DNA from: Massilia sp. Root351
Lineage (GTDB): Bacteria > Pseudomonadota > Gammaproteobacteria > Burkholderiales > Burkholderiaceae_D
Direction of reading: 5' to 3'
Length of the DNA stretch: 64,000 bases
NCBI RefSeq assembly: GCF_001425045.1
Contig: NZ_LMDJ01000004.1
Location: forward strand, 322-64,321
In this document: positions 57,455 through 64,000 of the stretch, piece after piece
Layout of the letters: the number at the start of each line of letters is the position of its first letter
Numbering within the stretch: position 1 is the first letter of the stretch
Notes under the pieces: generated by a model
Database searches by the model: none
Seen by the model: only the letters and a program-made list of their open reading frames with translations
Told to the model about the DNA's origin: nothing
Made by a program: the position numbers and the translations under genes

Positions 57455-57616
57455 GCGGATTGGTCGTGTGACTTAAAAATGCAACAGGCGCACCCTGCTG
57501 CGCAGCGTGGTTTCTCTTGCTAGTTCAGGGTATTATGGGCAGAATTTGATTCAGCAGGGCAACCTTCAGGTCGCGATCCAGCCTTTCGTCCATGCCCGCC
57601 TTTAACGGACATCTCA

Positions 57617-58723
57617 ATGAAAAATTTTAGCACAGTCGGCGCACGCCTGTTGATCGCGACGCTCATTTCCGGTGCAGCGGCAGCCTCGGCGCAGGCCATG
57701 AACTGCGAATTCCGGCCCAACGCGCCGGACCAGCACGTGGTGGTCAAGGGCGATACCCTGTGGGATATCTCCGGCAAGTTCCTGGAGCGGCCGTGGTGCT
57801 GGCCCCAGGTGTGGGGCATGAACCGCGACGAAATCCGCAATCCCCACTGGATCTACCCGGGCCAGATCGTCTACCTGGACCGCGCCGCAGGCCGCTTGCG
57901 CCTGGGCAACCGGGTGGGCGCCGGCGGCGGCAGCGGATCCGGCGATCCGTCCGCGCTGCGCCTGTCGCCGCAGCTGCGCATGGAGGGCCTGGGCAAGGAC
58001 GCCGTGCAATCCATCCCCACCGGCGACATCGAACCCTTCCTGACCCAGCCGCTGATTATCGAGGAAGACGAGCTGCAGAACGCACCGCGCATCATTGCGG
58101 CGCAGGAGGGCCATGTTTTCCTCGGCAAGGATGAAAAAGCCTATGTGCGCGGCGACCTGAAGGGCGGCACCTCGTTCCAGGTGTTCCGTCCGGGCAAACC
58201 GCTGAAGGATCCGGTCACCAAGGCCGTGATCGGCCAGGAAGCTTTCTATTTAGGCACGCTCAAGCTGGTGACGGCCGCCAAGCCCGGCTCCGAAGTGCAC
58301 ACCTTCATGGTGGCCACGGCCAAGGAAGAAATGGGCAAGGGCGATTTGCTGATGCAGGCGCCGCCCACGCCGATGCAGAATTATGTGCCGCACCCGCCGG
58401 AGCGCCAGGTGGACGCCGCCGTGGTGGCGATTTACGGCGGCGTGAGCCACGCCGGCCAGAACCAGGTTGTCAGTATTAATCGCGGAAAGCTTGACGGACT
58501 CGATATCGGCTCCGTGCTGCAGCTGTACCATAAGGGACAGACGGTGACTGATCCGGGCGCCAGCAAAGGCTGGCACAACCTGGGCAAGCCGCAGGTCAAG
58601 CTGCCGGACGAGGAAGTGGGCAGCTTGTTTATCTTCCGCGTGTTCAAGCATATTTCGTACGGCCTGATCATGCAGGTCACGGCGCCAGTGGAAGTGGGCG
58701 ACGTCGCCAAATCGCCGGAGTAA
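57617..58723 (+). CDS. LysM peptidoglycan-binding domain protein
   Basis: The 368-aa exported protein has a signal peptide (1-27, cut after AQA). A LysM domain (about 41-90) contains VVKGDTLWDISGKFLERPWCWPQVWGMNRDEIRNPHWIYPGQIVYL. The remaining 270 residues form a beta-rich domain of unknown function. It is the gene regularly found upstream of dprA in Burkholderiales and probably binds the cell wall. dprA starts 8 bp later. Confidence 0.92.
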   Translation: MKNFSTVGARLLIATLISGAAAASAQAMNCEFRPNAPDQHVVVKGDTLWDISGKFLERPWCWPQVWGMNRDEIRNPHWIYPGQIVYLDRAAGRLRLGNRVGAGGGSGSGDPSALRLSPQLRMEGLGKDAVQSIPTGDIEPFLTQPLIIEEDELQNAPRIIAAQEGHVFLGKDEKAYVRGDLKGGTSFQVFRPGKPLKDPVTKAVIGQEAFYLGTLKLVTAAKPGSEVHTFMVATAKEEMGKGDLLMQAPPTPMQNYVPHPPERQVDAAVVAIYGGVSHAGQNQVVSINRGKLDGLDIGSVLQLYHKGQTVTDPGASKGWHNLGKPQVKLPDEEVGSLFIFRVFKHISYGLIMQVTAPVEVGDVAKSPE

Positions 58724-58731
58724 ACCCCGCC

Positions 58732-59928
58732 GTGCAAGCCACGGATACCCCCACCCCCCGCCCGCAGCCGCTCAGTGCCCGCGCCCTGGCCAGCTGGCTG
58801 CGTCTGCAGTTGACGCCCGGTGTCGGCGTCACCGCCGCTGCTGCACTGATAGCTGAACTGCAACATCCCGACCGCGTTTTCGAGGCCGATCCCGCCGCGC
58901 TGGGCAGCGTGCTGTCCGAGGTGCTGGCGGACAAGCTGGTGCCGGCCGCCGTGCAGGCGTTGCGCCGCCCGCCGCCGGCGCTGCTGGACGAGTGCGCCGG
59001 CCTGGCCGAGGCCGCGCTGCGCTGGCTGGAGTTGCCCGGCCACCAGCTGATGGCGCTGGACGACCCGGCCTTCCCGTCCCAGTTGCGCAACATTCCGGCC
59101 GCGCCGCTGCTACTGTATACAAGGGGGCGGCGCGCGTTGTTGTACCAGCCATCTGTTGCCATCGTCGGCAGCCGCAACGCCAGCGCGCAGGGCGTGGCCA
59201 ACGCGGACCGCTTTGCCGAGGCGCTGGCGGCGTCCGGACTGACGGTGGCCTCCGGGCTGGCGCTGGGCATCGACGCGGCCGCGCACGCCGGCGCGCTGGC
59301 CGCCGGGCCGGCCGGGGGCGGCACGGTGGCGGTGGTGGGCACCGGCATCGACCGCCTGTATCCGGCCCGTAACCGCGAGCTGGCGCTGCGCATCGCTGCC
59401 GAAGGCTGCATCGTCAGCGAGTATCCGCTGGGCACCGCGCCGCTACCGGACAACTTTCCGCGCCGCAACCGCATCATCAGCGGCCTGGCGCGCGGCGTGC
59501 TGGTGATCGAGGCGGCCGCGCAGTCCGGTTCGCTGATCACGGCGCGCTATGCCCTGAACCAGGGGCGCGACGTGTTCGCCGTGCCCGGCTCCATCCATGC
59601 TACGCTGAGCAAGGGCTGCAATGCGCTGATACGCGAATGCAAGGCCAAGCTGGCCGAGTCCGCCGCCGACGTGCTGGAAGACTTGCTGCCGGAAGCGCCG
59701 ACCGGCGCCGGCGCCGAGCGGCTGCAGGTCACCGCCCAGCTGCGCGCCGAACTCGACGCGGTGCTGACCGCACTCGGCCACGACCCGGCCAACGCCGACG
59801 CCCTGGCGCTGCGCGCCGGCCTGTCCGCCGCCGACGCGCACAGCCATCTGCTGGCGCTGGAACTGGCCGGGCTGGTCGAGCGTTTGCCGGGAGGAATTTT
59901 TCAGCGCCTGACCCGGCAGCGGCCGTAA
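58732..59928 (+). CDS. dprA: DNA-processing protein DprA
   Basis: The 398-aa protein has a short SAM-like N-terminal region and the DprA Rossmann-type core: AIVGSRNASAQG, SGLALGIDAAAHAGAL, GTGIDRLYPARNREL, PLPDNFPRRNRIISGLARGVLVIEAA and QGRDVFAVPGS. A C-terminal winged-helix-like DML1 domain follows. DprA loads RecA onto incoming single-stranded DNA during transformation. It starts with GTG. Confidence 0.95.
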   Translation: MQATDTPTPRPQPLSARALASWLRLQLTPGVGVTAAAALIAELQHPDRVFEADPAALGSVLSEVLADKLVPAAVQALRRPPPALLDECAGLAEAALRWLELPGHQLMALDDPAFPSQLRNIPAAPLLLYTRGRRALLYQPSVAIVGSRNASAQGVANADRFAEALAASGLTVASGLALGIDAAAHAGALAAGPAGGGTVAVVGTGIDRLYPARNRELALRIAAEGCIVSEYPLGTAPLPDNFPRRNRIISGLARGVLVIEAAAQSGSLITARYALNQGRDVFAVPGSIHATLSKGCNALIRECKAKLAESAADVLEDLLPEAPTGAGAERLQVTAQLRAELDAVLTALGHDPANADALALRAGLSAADAHSHLLALELAGLVERLPGGIFQRLTRQRP

Positions 59929-59980
59929 CGATGCGGTGCAGGGCTTGTGTTTCGCCGTTCTTAACTGTTAGAGTAGCGCC

Positions 59981-60445
59981 ATGTTCGACATCCTTGTTTA
60001 TCTCTACGAGACTTATTACCGCCCCGATGCGTGCCCGGAACCGGCCGCATTGGCAAGGAAACTGTCGGCCGTCGGTTTCGACGACGAGGAGATATCCGAG
60101 GCGCTGGTCTGGCTGACCGACCTGAATGAAATGGCCGGGGTCGAGCAATCGCTGACGGCCGCGTCCACCGGCACCCGCTACTATGTGGAGGAGGAGCGGG
60201 ACGCGCTGGGCACCGCCGCCATCGGCTTCATCCAGTTCCTCGAAAGCGCCCAGGTGCTGTCGCCGCTGCAGCGTGAAATCGTCATTGAACGCGCGCTGGC
60301 GCTGGATGAAGTTCCCGTGTCGCTGGGCAAGCTCAAGGTCATCGTCCTGATGCTGCTGTGGAGCCAGGGCAAGGAGCCGGACGCGCTGATGTTCGACGAC
60401 CTGTTCGGTTCCGACGAAGATCAGACGCCGCGCCTGCTGCACTGA
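59981..60445 (+). CDS. smg: Smg family protein (DUF494)
   Basis: The 154-aa acidic protein begins [21 protein letters not shown] and ends [21 protein letters not shown], both typical of the Smg/DUF494 family that is commonly encoded after dprA. Its helical, winged-helix-like C-terminal half ([15 protein letters not shown]) is visible. The function is not established. Confidence 0.93.
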   Translation: MFDILVYLYETYYRPDACPEPAALARKLSAVGFDDEEISEALVWLTDLNEMAGVEQSLTAASTGTRYYVEEERDALGTAAIGFIQFLESAQVLSPLQREIVIERALALDEVPVSLGKLKVIVLMLLWSQGKEPDALMFDDLFGSDEDQTPRLLH

Positions 60446-60635
60446 CCGCTTCCCGTTGTTCCCCGCTTGCATGCCGCAAGACTACAAGATTACCCTGTGC
60501 TGCGGCCGTGCCGTGCCGCCATACCGCGGCAGCCATACCGGGATTGCAAAAGTTCGGCATGCGGTATAAGAATGTTCTGTATGATGCGCATGCTGCGCCA
60601 AATCCAGAGTAAAAAAACAAGAGAATACTAAAACT

Positions 60636-63323
<2,688 letters not shown>

Positions 63324-63347
63324 TCAGCGCCTACCGGCGGCATAAGC

Positions 63348-63373
63348 AAACGGGACCTTCGGGTCCCGTTTTT
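63348..63373 (+). terminator. Rho-independent terminator after topB
   Basis: AAACGGGACC-TTCG-GGTCCCGTTTTT is a perfect 10-bp stem with a UUCG tetraloop and a T-run. It lies 24 bp past the topB stop. The stop codon of the ParE-like fragment on the other strand falls within its T-run. Confidence 0.93.
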
Positions 63374-63509
63374 ATTTCTGCAGTCGTGCTCGCACCGACC
63401 GCAAGCTGCGTCTGCCATGCAGCACTACCAAGGAGTCGCGGGCAATGTACGCTGCAATGGAGTCAAGGTCCTCGATTGCTTTTTCAGACCGAACTATGGG
63501 TTTAGCCAT
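63372..63509 (-). pseudogene. Truncated ParE/RelE-type toxin fragment
   Basis: The 45-codon frame begins MAKPIVRSEKAIEDLDSIAAYIARDSL, which matches the N-terminal helix pair of ParE-family toxins (a family of about 95-100 aa). After that the sequence becomes Arg-rich and unlike the family and stops in the topB terminator. The catalytic or core beta-sheet part is missing, and no ParD-like antitoxin lies upstream (63510-63567). It appears to be a dead remnant. Confidence 0.6.
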
Positions 63510-63567
63510 GTGTTGAGCCGCCGTTCGTTCGCGCTGCTGCTGTGCGTGCGCCCGGCGGTGCAGCTGC

Positions 63568-64000
63568 CTAAGCCAGCGCCGTAACGCGCCAGTGGCCGGG
63601 GGCGAAGGGCAGGGTGGTGACGTCCGCCAGCGCGAAAGGCTGGGCCGCCAGGGCGTCCGCATCGGGCACGTCCAGCCCCTCCTGCCAGGCGCAATTGGAG
63701 CCGGCAACGCGCCAGCCGCCGCCCTTGTGCAGCACGGTGAATTCGCTCCAGGACCCGGAGCCGGGCGCGGAAGGGGAATAGGCGTCGGCGGGGCTGCCGC
63801 AGGCCCAGGCCATCCAGCGCTCGCCGATGATCAGGTAGGCAATCGACGCTCCCGTCGGCCCGGCCGGCCCGGTTGATTCGAGCCGCACGCCGCGCATCGG
63901 CGCCGAGGCCATGCGTACCCAGTCTTCTTCGTAGCTGTTGTCGATGCCGGTTTCGTGGACGGCGTCCTCGCTGTCGAAGCGCATCCAGCCCGCGTCCAGG
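63568..64000 (-). CDS. Unknown protein, 5' end beyond the window
   Basis: The frame stays open from the right edge to a stop at 63568, giving at least 144 residues. Visible stretches include SYEEDWVRMASAPMRGVRLEST, ERWMAWACGSPADAYSPSAPGSGSWSEFTVLHKGGGWRVAG and FAPGHWRVTALA, which suggest a compact Trp-rich beta domain without membrane segments. An internal ATG at 63984 may not be the true start. I do not recognise the family. Confidence 0.5.
   Translation of the reverse strand, partial: LDAGWMRFDSEDAVHETGIDNSYEEDWVRMASAPMRGVRLESTGPAGPTGASIAYLIIGERWMAWACGSPADAYSPSAPGSGSWSEFTVLHKGGGWRVAGSNCAWQEGLDVPDADALAAQPFALADVTTLPFAPGHWRVTALA

Overview
The window looks like a stretch of core chromosome from a high-GC betaproteobacterium of the order Burkholderiales, most likely family Oxalobacteraceae (Massilia/Duganella/Janthinobacterium relatives). 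This placement is inferred from gene content and order: torF-glnK-amtB, gshA of the betaproteobacterial type next to gshB and a permease-less PTS, metX-metW, rsmB-DUF4390-ntrY-ntrX, DUF1840 and DUF3567 proteins, and def/fmt facing LysM-dprA-smg-topB. No database search was possible.

Layout. 1-170: the end of an rRNA operon (5S rRNA and terminator). 176-3069: minus-strand DUF1840 protein, a lipoprotein, comM and ubiK. 3070-6048: a nitrogen-control region (two NtrC-type sites, a sigma-54 promoter and an 18-bp palindrome) driving a TorF porin, glnK and amtB. 6143-10977: glutathione synthesis (gshA, gshB) followed by EIIA-Man, HPr and Enzyme I of a regulatory PTS. 11081-14682: metX-metW, an M48 metalloprotease and a pseudouridine synthase. 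14701-17547: a large Ig-like/RTX-type surface or secreted protein. 17589-20403: xth, pyrE, a small unknown protein and an alpha/beta hydrolase. 20576-23857: gatCAB. 24133-31532: the elongasome operon mreB-mreC-mreD-mrdA-rodA-rlpA, with unusual RNA structure between mreB and mreC. 31539-37837: minus-strand argS, SPOR protein, dsbA, SDR, birA, coaX, SPOR protein. 38293-44423: rsmB, DUF4390 protein, the NtrY/NtrX-type two-component pair, a CobW-like remnant and a DUF3567 protein. 44473-49467: class II amidotransferase, EAL-HDOD protein, an ABC-2 exporter and a SPW membrane protein. 49536-55876: metH, a glycosyltransferase, a tautomerase-like protein and a LysR regulator. 55880-63323: fmt and def, then divergently LysM-dprA-smg-topB. 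63372-64000: a fragment of a ParE-like toxin and a partial unknown gene.

The genes mostly serve housekeeping: translation (argS, gatCAB, def, fmt), cell shape and wall (mre/mrd/rlpA, three SPOR proteins), nitrogen sensing and uptake (glnK/amtB, ntrYX), methionine cycle (metX, metW, metH), thiol balance (gshA, gshB, dsbA), and DNA handling and transformation (comM, dprA, topB, xth). I see no prophage, insertion sequence, CRISPR array or defence island, and no clearly undescribed multi-gene system. The most interesting items are small: the nitrogen-control region with its palindrome, the tandem GNRA hairpins before mreC, the NtrX-like regulator without an AAA+ domain, the CobW-like protein that has lost its P-loop, the Ig/RTX protein with no local secretion genes, a compositional block across the 3' half of gatB, and a broken ParE toxin.
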